NCBI GenBank assembly: GCA_964448675.1 | Contig: CAYUZU010000002.1 | Coordinates: 298,157 to 362,156, forward strand | Length of the DNA stretch: 64,000 nt | Source: CAYUZU01 sp964448675 | GTDB taxonomy: Bacteria; Planctomycetota; Phycisphaerae; UBA1845; Fen-1342 | Direction of reading: 5' to 3' | Shown here: positions 42,329-51,693 of the stretch, piece by piece | Layout of the letters: each line of letters opens with the position of its first letter | Numbering within the stretch: position 1 is the stretch's first letter | Notes under the pieces: generated by a model | Database searches by the model: none | What the model saw: only the letters and a program-made list of their open reading frames with translations | What the model was told of the DNA's origin: nothing | Translations under genes and position numbers: made by a program

Positions 42329-44962
42329 CTAAGGGCAGGTCGTATTCTGCAACGCGACGAACGGGTCGATGTCGCGCCAATTGACCGCGCCGTCGTCGTT
42401 GGCGTCGTTGTTCGCGAACGGACAACTTGGAACGTCGGGGGCGAACATGGCAGCCCAGGCCGACGTATTGTCGTTCTGGGCGGCGACGAAGAAGTCGATG
42501 TCGCGCCAGTTTACCAGGCCGTCGCAGTTCGCGTCTCCGCGACAGCGGCGCGGGGCGACCTGCCACTCCCACGTGTCACCCAGTACGAGCGCCTCGTCAT
42601 AGCCGCCGAAGAGGACGACCTGTCCGCGTGCGGCGTCGCAGGTCATCGCGTGACCGTGACGCGGGGCGGGGCCCGCCAGCGAGCGAATCCGCCAGGCCGC
42701 ACCATCCCATTCCCAGGTGTCGCCGAAGGGATCGTCCCCATCATAGCCACCGAAGAGCACGATCGCGTCGCGCTGATCATCGAAGGCCAGGGCGTGGCGC
42801 TCGCGCGGCTCGGGGCCGGTCGTGCTTGCCAGCAACCACTGCGTCCCGTCCCAGGTCCAGGTTTCGCCGGCACCGGTGTTGCCGCCGAACAGCACGGAGA
42901 CGCCGCGCGCGGCGTCGTACGCCATGCCATGGTAGCTGCGTGGGGACGGGCCGATCGTGCTGCGCAGCAACCACGCGTCGCCATCCCACTCCCAGGTTTC
43001 GCCATTGACGTCGAGTCCGGCCCGGCCGCCGAAGAGCACCGTTACGCCGCGGGCACTGTCATACGCCATCGCGTGCAGGAAGCGTGGGCTCGGCGCCATT
43101 GCTGGCGTGCGCTGCGTCCAGGTGGTGCCATTCCATTCCCAGGTATCGCCGACCGGTGCCGCCCCGACGAATCCGCCAAAAAGCACCACAACCTCGCGCT
43201 CGCTGTCATACGCCAGGGTGTGGCCGTAGCGTGGGGCGGGCCCGGTGGTCGACGCCAAGGTCCACGTCGCGCCGTCCCACGTCCAGGTGTCGCGTTTGGC
43301 CGAAAAGCCGGCCAGGCCGCCAAAAAGCACCACATCGCCGCGAGCGACATCGTACGCGAGGGCGGCGTTGGATACTGCGGTCGGCCCGGCATCGCTCCGC
43401 CACGTCCACGAGGGGTACGTGTGCGCCAGGTCCAGCGCCCCCGCCGCGTTGACCAATCCCCAACCAAAGTCGCCGCCGAACCCCGGCGTGCCGAGGTCGG
43501 TGCAACTGCGGTTGATGATGTTCTCGACATCGTACGCGGAGAGGGCTGGGTCATACGACAGCACCAGCGCCGCGACGCCCGCGGCATACGGCGATGCGAA
43601 CGACGTTCCCTGCACGGTGTGGTAGTCGCCGGGATCGTCACCATCGGCCCCCGTGCGATCGGTCGTGAGAATCTCGACGCCCGGGGCGCTGAAGGCGAGC
43701 CCACCGCCATAGTTACTGAACGCGGCCCGCTGGCCGGTGCGGTCAATGGCCGCGACGGCGCGGATGGCGGGCAGGCTGGCGGGGTAGGTGGTCGAGGAGT
43801 CACCGTTGTTGCCGGCACTGGCGAAGTGGACAACGCCCTGGTCGCGCAGATCGTCGTACTTCTCGCGAATGGCGCCGGACGTGATGTTGTAGGCGTTGCT
43901 GTTGTTGGTGACGCGGGCGCCGCTGGTCTCGGCCCAGAAGAGCGCGTCCACCGTCCAACTGAGCTGGCCCGACCAACTGAGGTTGCAGGTCGGCGTATTG
44001 CTGATGCCGATGCGGGCCGACGCCACCCGGCACCCGGGGGCGACGCCCGCGACGCCGAGGCCGTTGTTGAACGCAGCGGTTGCACAGCCCGCGACCCACG
44101 TTGCGTGAATGTCACATTCGTTCATCGGGCCGCCGGCGCCGGCGTCGGTGGTGAAGTCCATCGCCGGGCCCAGGTGCAGGTCGGGATGATCCTGCTGCAC
44201 GCCGGTGTCAAGCACGACAATGAGGATGTCGTCGTCGCCGGCGGTGATGTTCCAGGCCTCGGGCGCGTCGACGTCGATGTCGGCCACGCCGCCGGCCTGG
44301 CCCGTGTTGTGCAGGCCCCACAGATCGCCGAAGAGCGGGTCATCGGGCAGCGCAGCGGCGGTGCCGGTGAAGACCATGTCCGGCTCGGCAAACTTGACGG
44401 ACGGGTCCGCTGCGAGGGCATTGGCCAGTGCGAGCACGGAAAGCCCGTCGCGCGCGGCGCTCCGCACACGGTACACGCCTGGCAGGCCGGCGTAGTCGGT
44501 GTCGATCACGCGGCCCGCCCCGGCGTCCCCAAGCAGCGCCAGGTGCGCGGCCTGTGCCGCGGGATCACGAAAACCGACGAGCAGGTCCGGCGTGATGAGG
44601 ATGGTGTTGCCGCGCTCGCCCGTAAACACCGGCGAGACGAATTCGGCCGCGCGTGAGCGTCCCAGATGCGCGACGAGCCCAGCGGCGGTGGTGCCGGAAC
44701 GCATGCCGGTCAGGGTGCCCATCCACCAACCCGGCAGCGGTCCCTGCGTCACGTCCGTCACCGCCACATCCGCCGCATGCAGCACAGTGCGCAGGCCAGC
44801 GCCGTCGGTTGCGGTGCGGTCGAAGAGCGCCACACGCGAGTTGTCGAGATCGAGCGGGACGGGTCGCCCCGCGTACACGTAGTGGTAGTCAGCCGCCGCT
44901 GCGGCAGCGGCAAGAAGCACGGTCACCACCAGGCCGGTAACGAGCAACGAGCGTTTGGGCAT
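42329..44962 (-). CDS. Secreted S8 (subtilisin) protease with six Kelch-like repeats and double dockerin-like tail
   Basis: 877 residues from the ATG at 44962 (MPKRSLLV). Order of parts: signal peptide (1-24); an inhibitor-like pro-region to about 200; subtilase domain about 205-500 with the triad Asp252 (VVLDTG), His286 (DIHATWVAG, where most family members have HGTHVAG) and Ser454 (GTSFASP); about 510-805, six repeats of roughly 49 residues, each with GDTWEWDG...GPxPR...HAMAYD...VLFGG, forming a Kelch-like propeller; and finally two calcium loops DANCDGLVNWRD and DANDDGAVNWRD, ending NTTCP. It is probably an extracellular protease displayed or docked through its tail. The same tail occurs on the protein at 53586-54689. 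Confidence 0.88.
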   Translation of the reverse strand: MPKRSLLVTGLVVTVLLAAAAAAADYHYVYAGRPVPLDLDNSRVALFDRTATDGAGLRTVLHAADVAVTDVTQGPLPGWWMGTLTGMRSGTTAAGLVAHLGRSRAAEFVSPVFTGERGNTILITPDLLVGFRDPAAQAAHLALLGDAGAGRVIDTDYAGLPGVYRVRSAARDGLSVLALANALAADPSVKFAEPDMVFTGTAAALPDDPLFGDLWGLHNTGQAGGVADIDVDAPEAWNITAGDDDILIVVLDTGVQQDHPDLHLGPAMDFTTDAGAGGPMNECDIHATWVAGCATAAFNNGLGVAGVAPGCRVASARIGISNTPTCNLSWSGQLSWTVDALFWAETSGARVTNNSNAYNITSGAIREKYDDLRDQGVVHFASAGNNGDSSTTYPASLPAIRAVAAIDRTGQRAAFSNYGGGLAFSAPGVEILTTDRTGADGDDPGDYHTVQGTSFASPYAAGVAALVLSYDPALSAYDVENIINRSCTDLGTPGFGGDFGWGLVNAAGALDLAHTYPSWTWRSDAGPTAVSNAALAYDVARGDVVLFGGLAGFSAKRDTWTWDGATWTLASTTGPAPRYGHTLAYDSEREVVVLFGGFVGAAPVGDTWEWNGTTWTQRTPAMAPSPRFLHAMAYDSARGVTVLFGGRAGLDVNGETWEWDGDAWLLRSTIGPSPRSYHGMAYDAARGVSVLFGGNTGAGETWTWDGTQWLLASTTGPEPRERHALAFDDQRDAIVLFGGYDGDDPFGDTWEWDGAAWRIRSLAGPAPRHGHAMTCDAARGQVVLFGGYDEALVLGDTWEWQVAPRRCRGDANCDGLVNWRDIDFFVAAQNDNTSAWAAMFAPDVPSCPFANNDANDDGAVNWRDIDPFVALQNTTCP

Positions 44963-45148
44963 GGGATCATCCAGCGCGTGAGCGAGACTGCAGGCGGAGG
45001 ATAAACCGGTGCCGCGAACGAGATTTCCCCGCCCGCGGCACCGTGACGTACATATCATTGCGAACCAGGCTGCCATCGGCCGATGAACCGACGGTGCGCC
45101 TCAACCGAGCGAGCAACGACAGCTCTGTCGCCGTCGACTCTCCCCCAA

Positions 45149-45170
45149 CCCCTCCCCTGGAAGGGAGGGG
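45149..45170. other. GC-rich perfect hairpin
   Basis: CCCCTCCC (45149-45156) pairs with GGGAGGGG (45163-45170) around CTGGAA, 15 bases after the end of the PEP-CTERM gene that is read on the minus strand. No T-run follows on either strand, so it is not a classic terminator. It could still slow transcription or protect the mRNA end. Confidence 0.5.
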
Positions 45171-45184
45171 CTCTCCAGACATTC

Positions 45185-46531
45185 CTAGCGGCGACGCAGC
45201 GCCACCAGGCCGACCAGTGCCAGCAGGCCCAGGCTGCCGGGCTCCGGCACGAGCACCCGCAGGAACGCCTCGCCCAGCTCCTGGCCGGCGCCGTTGCGGA
45301 TGTCGGCGGTGAAGTAGAAGTACATGTCGTCGGTCAGAAAACCACCGACGGCCGTCGGGCTCGCTGTCGTCAGGCTGCTGAAATGGATGAACGCGTTGTC
45401 GAGGAAGCCGTCACCGTCCAGGTCGACCTGGTCGCCGTTGCGGAGGACCACCTCTTCGCCGTTGAGCACCCAGGCAGCGTTGCGCTCGCCATCGGCAAGA
45501 CTGGTGAAGCCGCCGACAATATAGTCGCCGTTGTTGTTGCCGCTGAAGTGGAAGAAGGTCACGCCACTGGAACTCGTCCACACGCTGGAATCCCACGTCT
45601 CGCCGGCTTCACCGCCGGGCACCGTCTCGCCCGAGCGCGCCAGGAGTTCGCCGTTGCGCACGGCCCAACCGGTTTCGGCGGCATCGTCATTGCGGCCGCG
45701 GGCGTACCAGTCGCCGTTGCTGGCCATTTCCGGCAGGTAGAAGCGCGCGGCGTTGCCGTACGTGCCGGGGTCGAGACCCGGCACCGCCTGGCCCTCGGCC
45801 AGCACGTCGGCGCCGTTGACGCGGACGATGTCTGTGCCGTTCGGGTTGTCGCCGACGGCGAGCCAATCGGTGCCGTTGTCGGCAACGTAGAACGAGGTGT
45901 CGACGGGGTTGTCGAACGTCGTCGTGTTTTCCTGAAGAATGTACTGGCTGCCGTTGTCCAGGAAATAGGTCGAGTCATTGCTCGAGCTGATGCCGTCGCC
46001 GGCCACGCGGAACACGTACGCGACGTCGCCGTCGGCGTCGATGTTGACACCGGCGTTCGAGCTGCCATAGGTCCAGTTGGTGTTGGCCGGGACGGTCTGG
46101 CCCTCGCGCGCGACGATCTCGCGGACGCCACCGATGCTGCGCAGCACGAGTTCGTCGTCGCTGCTCGAGCCATCGAGGCCGAGCGTGACGGCCCAATCGC
46201 CGTTGTTGTTGATGCCGACACGGCGGTCGGACATGAACTCGGGGACGCGGCCGTCAACGATGTCGGTGACACCTTCGCGAATCTGCAGCGTACCGGTGGT
46301 GCCCTGCCCCGTGATGTACAGCGCCTCTTCAGAGCTGTCGGCGGTGGTGCGGGCCAGCAGCATCCAGTGCTGACCGTTGGGGCTGCGGGCCGGGCGATCG
46401 AAGCTCTCGAACGTGAGACCCTCGAACTGCGACAGCGGGCCCTGTGCAGCGAAGATGGCGGTGGGCTGGGCCAGGGCGGGCGCGGCCAGCGCAACCAATA
46501 ACAAAGACACAAGAACAGTGCGCGCGTTCAT
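45185..46531 (-). CDS. PEP-CTERM sorting domain protein
   Basis: 448 residues; ATG at 46531 follows AGAGGAG by 8 bases. It has a signal peptide (residues 1-21, ending APALA) and ends in VPEPGSLGLLALVGLVALRRR, the PEP-CTERM tripartite tail. The body is built from loosely repeated beta motifs with NNNGDWA, DADGDVAY, SNGDWYARG and NNNGDYIVGG, a pattern seen in large families of planctomycete PEP-CTERM proteins; Asn/Asp/Gly-rich turns may bind calcium. No catalytic residues are evident. It is likely exported and processed by an exosortase encoded elsewhere. It has its own promoter (46621-46648). Confidence 0.85.
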   Translation of the reverse strand: MNARTVLVSLLLVALAAPALAQPTAIFAAQGPLSQFEGLTFESFDRPARSPNGQHWMLLARTTADSSEEALYITGQGTTGTLQIREGVTDIVDGRVPEFMSDRRVGINNNGDWAVTLGLDGSSSDDELVLRSIGGVREIVAREGQTVPANTNWTYGSSNAGVNIDADGDVAYVFRVAGDGISSSNDSTYFLDNGSQYILQENTTTFDNPVDTSFYVADNGTDWLAVGDNPNGTDIVRVNGADVLAEGQAVPGLDPGTYGNAARFYLPEMASNGDWYARGRNDDAAETGWAVRNGELLARSGETVPGGEAGETWDSSVWTSSSGVTFFHFSGNNNGDYIVGGFTSLADGERNAAWVLNGEEVVLRNGDQVDLDGDGFLDNAFIHFSSLTTASPTAVGGFLTDDMYFYFTADIRNGAGQELGEAFLRVLVPEPGSLGLLALVGLVALRRR

Positions 46532-46620
46532 TGGCAGGACTCCTCTTTCCTCTTCGGTAAACCAGAGCGTGCTGCGCGCACGCCCGTCTCCTCTCCGTTC
46601 CCCCGAAACAGCAATACACA

Positions 46621-46648
46621 AGTATACCCCCGACCTGAAACCCGTCAA
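46621..46648 (-). promoter_or_regulatory. Sigma70-like promoter
   Basis: On the minus strand TTGACG (46648-46643) and TATACT (46626-46621) are 16 bases apart. It gives a leader of about 80 bases for the PEP-CTERM gene. This is one of the best-scoring promoters seen here by eye. Confidence 0.6.
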
Positions 46649-46732
46649 AGAACTAACACAATCCTCACACTTCCACCGCATCGGCCGTCCGTGTTCAAAG
46701 CCCAGCGGCCTGCGCCCGCAGGACGAGTTGCA

Positions 46733-47791
46733 TCACGACGCGGGTGGATCGAGCCGTACTTCGCGTTCGCTCGCGGCCGACTCGTAGATGGCTTCGAGGA
46801 TCTGGGCAACGGCCAGGCTCTGCTCGGTCGGCACGGGCGAGGGTCCGTTGTTGATGATCGCGTCGGCGAAAGCGGCCATCTGGTTGCGGTGACCGTCGGC
46901 TTTCTGGTCACTGGTGATCTGGCTATCAATAAGCGCACCCTGCTCCACGTGCGACAGCCGCAGGTCCGGCCAGGTGGCCCCGCCGCGTGTGCCGTGCAGC
47001 CAGACGCCCTGCAGTTCGTGCGGCAGCATGTTGAGCAGCCAGCTCGACTCCAGCGACAGGGCCGAGCCGTCGGCAAAGCGGATCAGGCCGGCGACGAAGT
47101 CCTCGACCTCGTAGTCTTCGGCGCGGAACGTGCCCCACTGGTTGCCGACGTCAGGCTGGTGCGCGAGCTTGCACATCGAGAGGCCCATGACGCTGATCGG
47201 CTTCGGGTTGCCGGAGAGGTACAACGCCAGGTCGAGCATATGCACGCCGAGGTCGATGCCCGGGCCGTGGCCGGCCTGCTCCCTGGACAGGAAGCCGGGC
47301 GTCGCGGGGGCGGCGCGGCGGCGCAGCCACCAGGCGCGGGTGTAGTAGACCTCACCCAAGCGGCCGGCCGCGATGAGGCGCTTGAGGGCCTGGGTGCGCT
47401 GCTCGAATCGCATGTGCTGGATGGTGCACAGGAGCTTGCCGCTGCGGTTGCGGGCGTCGATCATGGTGAGGATTTCGGCCGGCGTGACCGCGAGGGGCTT
47501 CTCGCACAGGCAGTGCTTGCCCGCCTCCAGCGCCGCGACGACGCCGGCGCGGTGGTACATGTTCGGCGTGCAAATATCGACGGCGTGGGCGGTTGGCTCG
47601 CCGACCGCCTCTTCGAGGGATGCATAGACCTTGCCGACGCCGTACTGCTCGGCCGCGGCCTGGGCGCTGGCCTGGTTGACGTCGTAGACGCCGACGACCT
47701 CGGCCGCCGCGATGTCGCCCCATATGCGGACGTGGTGCTTGCCGATGCCCCCGGTCCCGACGACGACGACGCGAATCCGCTCCGGTTTCAT
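46733..47791 (-). CDS. Gfo/Idh/MocA family oxidoreductase
   Basis: 352 residues. The N-terminal Rossmann fold has VVVGTGGIGKHHVRIWGDI, followed by the family signature CEKPLAVTPAEI, where the EKP lysine is catalytic. The second half is the alpha/beta dimerisation domain with PGIDLGVHMLDLALYLSGN, where Asp and His complete the active site. There is no export signal, so it is cytosolic. Family members oxidise or reduce sugars and inositols with NAD(P). The substrate is unknown. It is divergent from the succinate dehydrogenase operon. Confidence 0.88.
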   Translation of the reverse strand: MKPERIRVVVVGTGGIGKHHVRIWGDIAAAEVVGVYDVNQASAQAAAEQYGVGKVYASLEEAVGEPTAHAVDICTPNMYHRAGVVAALEAGKHCLCEKPLAVTPAEILTMIDARNRSGKLLCTIQHMRFEQRTQALKRLIAAGRLGEVYYTRAWWLRRRAAPATPGFLSREQAGHGPGIDLGVHMLDLALYLSGNPKPISVMGLSMCKLAHQPDVGNQWGTFRAEDYEVEDFVAGLIRFADGSALSLESSWLLNMLPHELQGVWLHGTRGGATWPDLRLSHVEQGALIDSQITSDQKADGHRNQMAAFADAIINNGPSPVPTEQSLAVAQILEAIYESAASEREVRLDPPAS

Positions 47792-47863
47792 CCAAATGCC
47801 CTCTCAAACAACGGAAAAGTGCAGACTGTACGGGCGTCGCGCGGCAACGGCAAGCGGAGCGCC

Positions 47864-47891
47864 TTGCCCCGGCGGGCGGTCGCCGTATAAT
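47864..47891 (+). promoter_or_regulatory. Sigma70-like promoter for sdhCAB
   Basis: TTGCCC at 47864-47869 and a perfect TATAAT at 47886-47891, spacing 16. The predicted leader to the sdhC start is about 50 bases. Confidence 0.55.
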
Positions 47892-47950
47892 CCGCCTTCC
47901 CGGTATGTACATCATGTTCTGTGATCATTGCGGGGGCCTCGAGGGTGGAC

Positions 47951-48715
47951 GTGTCCAGTTCTGCGCCCGGATTCTTTGAGCGGCATCACTTCGCCATTCG
48001 TCGACTGCACTCGTTGACCGGCATCGTGCCGGTCGGGTTGTTCCTGTTCAATCACCTGCTCACGAACTCGACGGCGTTTCTCGGCCCGGAGAAGTTCAAC
48101 CATCACGTCGAGCTCATCCACAGCCTGCCGTGGCTGCTGGCGATCGAGACGCTGTTCATCTTCCTGCCGCTGCTGTTCCACGGCGTGCTGGGCGTGGCGA
48201 TCGCGTGGCAGGCCAAGCCGAACCAGAACCAGTATCCGTACATGGACAACTGGCGCTTCGCGCTGCAGCGCATCACCGCGTACATCACGATCGTGTTCGT
48301 GGTCGTCCACCTGGTGCACTTCCGCTTCGCCCACTGGTTCGGCATCGCCGATTCGTATGCCGCAGCGCACGACATGCCCGGCGGGTTCTTCCTGTTCACG
48401 GTCGACGGGTTTCACAACGGGCTGCTGGGCCTGCCGGTGTGGGCATGGCTCTTCGTCTACCTGATCGGGCTGCTGGCGGCGGTCTTCCACTTTTGCAACG
48501 GTATCGTGACGTTCTGTATCACGTGGGGGCTGGTCATTGGCGACGAATCGCGCAAGCGCGTTTCGCTCGCGGCTGGCGGCCTGGGGGCCCTGCTGGTGGT
48601 GTGGGGCGTGTTGTCGCTGTATGCGCTGGGGACGCAGCCGCGCGAGGACGCGCAAGCCAGGCCCGACGCGTCGGTCGCCCAGCAGGAAGCCCAGCAGCCG
48701 CCGGGCACGTCCTGA
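47951..48715 (+). CDS. sdhC: Succinate dehydrogenase cytochrome b subunit
   Basis: 254 residues from a GTG at 47951, chosen because GAGGGTGG lies 6 bases before it; a GTG at 47921 would add ten residues but has no ribosome site. It is the five-helix, di-heme type of membrane anchor (cytochrome b558) used with two-subunit SdhAB. The opening FERHHFAIRRLHSLTGIVPVGLFLFNHLLTN and IVFVVVHLVHFRF carry the conserved His ligands and quinone-side residues. A 45-residue hydrophilic tail is extra. First gene of sdhC-sdhA-sdhB; it links succinate oxidation to the quinone pool. Confidence 0.9.
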   Translation: MSSSAPGFFERHHFAIRRLHSLTGIVPVGLFLFNHLLTNSTAFLGPEKFNHHVELIHSLPWLLAIETLFIFLPLLFHGVLGVAIAWQAKPNQNQYPYMDNWRFALQRITAYITIVFVVVHLVHFRFAHWFGIADSYAAAHDMPGGFFLFTVDGFHNGLLGLPVWAWLFVYLIGLLAAVFHFCNGIVTFCITWGLVIGDESRKRVSLAAGGLGALLVVWGVLSLYALGTQPREDAQARPDASVAQQEAQQPPGTS

Positions 48716-48784
48716 GCCCTGGGCGGCCTACCGCACCCGGATCATCCTCTTCCGCGTTCTTCTGCATCGAGAGACACAATCACC

Positions 48785-50677
48785 ATGGCGAAACAACGCG
48801 TTGCGGTCATCGGCGGCGGGCTCGGCGGACTCTGGGCCACGCTGCGTCTGGCCGAAGCCGGCATCTCGGTCGACCTCTTCTCACTCTTCCCGGTGAAGCG
48901 ATCACACTCGTGCTGTGCGCAGGGCGGCATCAATGCCGTCCTCGATGTCAAAGGCCAACATGATTCCATCTGGCAGCACATCGTCGACACCATCAAGGGC
49001 GGCGACTACCTGTCCGATCAGCCGCCCATCCGCTCCCTTTGCGAAGACGCCCCCGGACTCATCCGCACCTTTGACCGCATGGGCGTCACTTTCAGCCGCA
49101 CGCCCGAAGGCATCATGGACCAGCGTCTGTTCGGCGGCGTCAAGAACCGCCGTACCTGCTTCGCCGGTGCCACCACCGGGCAGCAACTCCTTTACGCTGC
49201 CGACGAACAGGTGCGCGCCTGGGAAGCCCAGGGCCTGGTCAAGAAGTACGAAGGCTGGGACTTCCTCTCGCTCGTGCTCGACGACAAGGGGGTCTGCCGC
49301 GGTATCACCGCCATGGATCTCAACACCAGCGAAGTCCACAGCTTTCCCGCCGCCGCCACCATCATCGCCACCGGCGGCCTCGCCCTCATCTATGGTCGCT
49401 CGACCATGTCGAGCAATTCTACCGGTGCCCCCGCCGGCCGCGTCTATCAGCAGGGCGCCAAGTTCGCCAACGGCGAGTTCATCCAGTTTCACCCGACCGG
49501 CATTCCCGGCCACGACAAGAACCGCCTCATGTCCGAGGCCTGTCGCGGCGAAGGTGGCCGCGTGTGGGTCCCCAAGCAGAAGGGTGACACGCGGCGCGGC
49601 CGCGACATCCCCGAAGAGGAGAGGTTCTACTTCCTCGAAGAATGGTACCCCGCCTACGGCAACACCGTGCCCCGCGACGTCGCTTCGCGCGCCATCGTCA
49701 AGGTCGTCCGCCACATGGGGCTTGGCCTCGACAACCAGGACATGGTCTATCTCGACCTCACGCACCAGCCGCACGATTTTCTCGAACGTCGCCTCGGTGG
49801 CATCCTCGAAATGTACCAGACCTTCACCGGCGAGGATCCCTACACCAACCCCATGAAGATCTTCCCCGCCACCCATTACTCCATGGGCGGCCTTTGGGTC
49901 GGCTACGAGACGGAGACCGACGCGAACGGCGACAAACGCATGGCCCGGCTCTCGCCCAAGAACCATGCGACCAACATCCCCGGCCTGTTCGCCTGTGGCG
50001 AGTGCGACTTCGCCTACCACGGCGCCAACCGCCTTGGGGCCAACTCGCTGCTTAGCGCATCCTACAGCGGCCGCGTCGCCGGCGAAGCCGCCGCCGCTTA
50101 CGTCAAGAACTTCAAGCAGGCCAACGGCGAGCTCTCGACCACGGCCTACGACGCCGAGCGCGACCGCCAGCAGCAAATCAACCAGAAGATCAAGTCGTGT
50201 GACGGCGGCGAGAATGCCTTTGCTTTGCACCGTGATCTCGGCGACCTCATGCGCGAGTACGTGTTTGTCGAACGTGACAACGACGGGCTCGACAAGGCGC
50301 TTGACGGTATTGGCAAGCTCAAGGAGCGCGCTGCGAGGATCACGCTCGACCACAAGCGCGACTGGGCGAACCAATCCCTCTCCTGGGCGCGCCAGGTGCA
50401 GGACATGATCGTCCTCGCCGAGGCCATTGCCAAGGCCGCCCGCATGCGCGACGAATGCCGCGGCTCTCATTACAAGGGCGCATTCGAGTTGAAGGTGCCC
50501 GAGGGCAAGTTTGAAGGCGACCCCGAATACGACGAGTACAAGGCCCAATGGAAGGCCAAGAACGAAAAGTGGCTCAAGCACACGATGATCACGTACACTG
50601 CCGATGGCCCGCAGATCGAGTACACGCCGGTGGATACGACGGTCATGGCCCCCGAGAAGCCACGGGACTATCGATGA
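48785..50677 (+). CDS. sdhA: Succinate dehydrogenase flavoprotein subunit
   Basis: 630 residues, full length. FAD-binding begins RVAVIGGGLGGLWATLRLAE, followed by SHSCCAQGGINAV, in which the His is the covalent FAD attachment site. The dicarboxylate site is seen as FIQFHPTGIPG, RGEGGRVW, and HYSMGGLWV. The C-terminal flavoprotein domain is complete. Its sequence style is that of the Bacillus-type enzyme paired with a di-heme cytochrome b. It oxidises succinate to fumarate at the cytosolic face and passes electrons to SdhB. It lies 69 bases after sdhC. Confidence 0.95.
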   Translation: MAKQRVAVIGGGLGGLWATLRLAEAGISVDLFSLFPVKRSHSCCAQGGINAVLDVKGQHDSIWQHIVDTIKGGDYLSDQPPIRSLCEDAPGLIRTFDRMGVTFSRTPEGIMDQRLFGGVKNRRTCFAGATTGQQLLYAADEQVRAWEAQGLVKKYEGWDFLSLVLDDKGVCRGITAMDLNTSEVHSFPAAATIIATGGLALIYGRSTMSSNSTGAPAGRVYQQGAKFANGEFIQFHPTGIPGHDKNRLMSEACRGEGGRVWVPKQKGDTRRGRDIPEEERFYFLEEWYPAYGNTVPRDVASRAIVKVVRHMGLGLDNQDMVYLDLTHQPHDFLERRLGGILEMYQTFTGEDPYTNPMKIFPATHYSMGGLWVGYETETDANGDKRMARLSPKNHATNIPGLFACGECDFAYHGANRLGANSLLSASYSGRVAGEAAAAYVKNFKQANGELSTTAYDAERDRQQQINQKIKSCDGGENAFALHRDLGDLMREYVFVERDNDGLDKALDGIGKLKERAARITLDHKRDWANQSLSWARQVQDMIVLAEAIAKAARMRDECRGSHYKGAFELKVPEGKFEGDPEYDEYKAQWKAKNEKWLKHTMITYTADGPQIEYTPVDTTVMAPEKPRDYR

Positions 50678-50814
50678 GAACTGTCGGCCGTCACCTGCCA
50701 GGTCTCAGCCGGACGGACGGGCGCACTGTTGCCCTTCCGCTGAGGACGAATGATCGCCGCCGTCGGACGACTCGCATCGCGTGGCTCACCGAGCCCTGGC
50801 ACAGGCAGCACGTG

Positions 50815-50879
50815 TCAGGCTGAAGACTGAGAGCTGACAGCTGACAACGACTGACGACTGCAAACTGAAGACTGACAAC
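50815..50879. repeat. Degenerate CTGAxGACTGA repeat cluster
   Basis: The string from GTCAGGCTGAAGACTGAGAG onward is made almost wholly of ACTGA/GCTGACA/ACTGACG variants, within the 237-base gap between sdhA and sdhB. It has the same flavour as 5840-5890. No coding potential. Confidence 0.5.
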
Positions 50880-50914
50880 CGGAGTCCACTCGAGCCGCAT
50901 CGAGGTTTCACAAG

Positions 50915-51664
50915 ATGCCCAGCGAAGTTCACTTCAAGATCAAACGCCAGGACGGGCCCGACACCCGGCCCTACTGGGAAGAGTTCAAGATGCCCTACGC
51001 GCCCGGACACAATTGCGTCTCGGCGCTGATGTACTTGCGCGAGCACCCGGTCAACATCCGCGGCGAGCGCGTCGAGCCCGTCGTCTGGGAGTCAAACTGC
51101 ATGGAGGAGGTCTGTGGGGCCTGCACCATGCTCGTTAACGGCACCCCCCGTCAGGCCTGTGCCGCCCTCATCGACGAACTCGACCAACCCATCGTGCTCG
51201 AGCCCCTCACCAAGTTCCCCCTTATCCGTGACCTCGCCGTCGATCGCCAGAAAATGTTCGACGCGCTGCTGACGGTCAAGGCCTGGGTCCCCGTCGACGG
51301 CACACACGACATCCACCGCCATGCGCCCCTCATCGCCCCCAACGAACAATCGGTCCGCTATCTGTTCAGCCGCTGCATGACCTGCGGCTGCTGCATGGAG
51401 GTCTGCCCACAATACCACAAGGACTCTGTCTTCATCGGCCCCGCGCCCCTCGGCCAGGCCCGCCTGCACAACTCGCACCCCACCGGCGGGTTTTTCAAGG
51501 AGGACCGCCTGCACGCCCTGATGGAGCCCGGCGGCATCGCGGACTGTGGCAACGCCCAGAACTGCGTCAAGGTCTGCCCCAAGGACATCCCGCTCACCCA
51601 GGCCATCGGCGAACTCGGCCGCCAGACCACCGCCCAGTGGCTGCGCGACCTGTTCGTGAAATAG
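50915..51664 (+). CDS. sdhB: Succinate dehydrogenase iron-sulfur subunit
   Basis: 249 residues. The N-terminal plant-type ferredoxin domain has the 2Fe-2S cysteines in SNCMEEVCGACTMLVNG with a following Cys in RQAC. The C-terminal domain carries the 4Fe-4S and 3Fe-4S ligands in CMTCGCCMEVCP and NCVKVCPKDIP. It relays electrons from the SdhA flavin to the heme/quinone site in SdhC. The 237-base gap after sdhA contains repeats rather than a clear promoter, so it is probably in the same operon. It is convergent with the receiver-domain gene. Confidence 0.94.
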   Translation: MPSEVHFKIKRQDGPDTRPYWEEFKMPYAPGHNCVSALMYLREHPVNIRGERVEPVVWESNCMEEVCGACTMLVNGTPRQACAALIDELDQPIVLEPLTKFPLIRDLAVDRQKMFDALLTVKAWVPVDGTHDIHRHAPLIAPNEQSVRYLFSRCMTCGCCMEVCPQYHKDSVFIGPAPLGQARLHNSHPTGGFFKEDRLHALMEPGGIADCGNAQNCVKVCPKDIPLTQAIGELGRQTTAQWLRDLFVK

Positions 51665-51693
51665 TTCGGCAGTCATCCGCGGTGAGGTGCCGG

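Noticed and set aside
42320..44656. A 778-codon open frame on the plus strand, opposite the subtilase-Kelch gene
   Set aside because: Its pseudo-repeats (RPGxAIPFPG-like) are the mirror of the Kelch repeats on the other strand. It has no start signal and no independent domain.
45149..45170. Perfect CCCCTCCC/GGGAGGGG hairpin as a Rho-independent terminator
   Set aside because: There is no T-run on either strand after the stem. Kept only as a hairpin.
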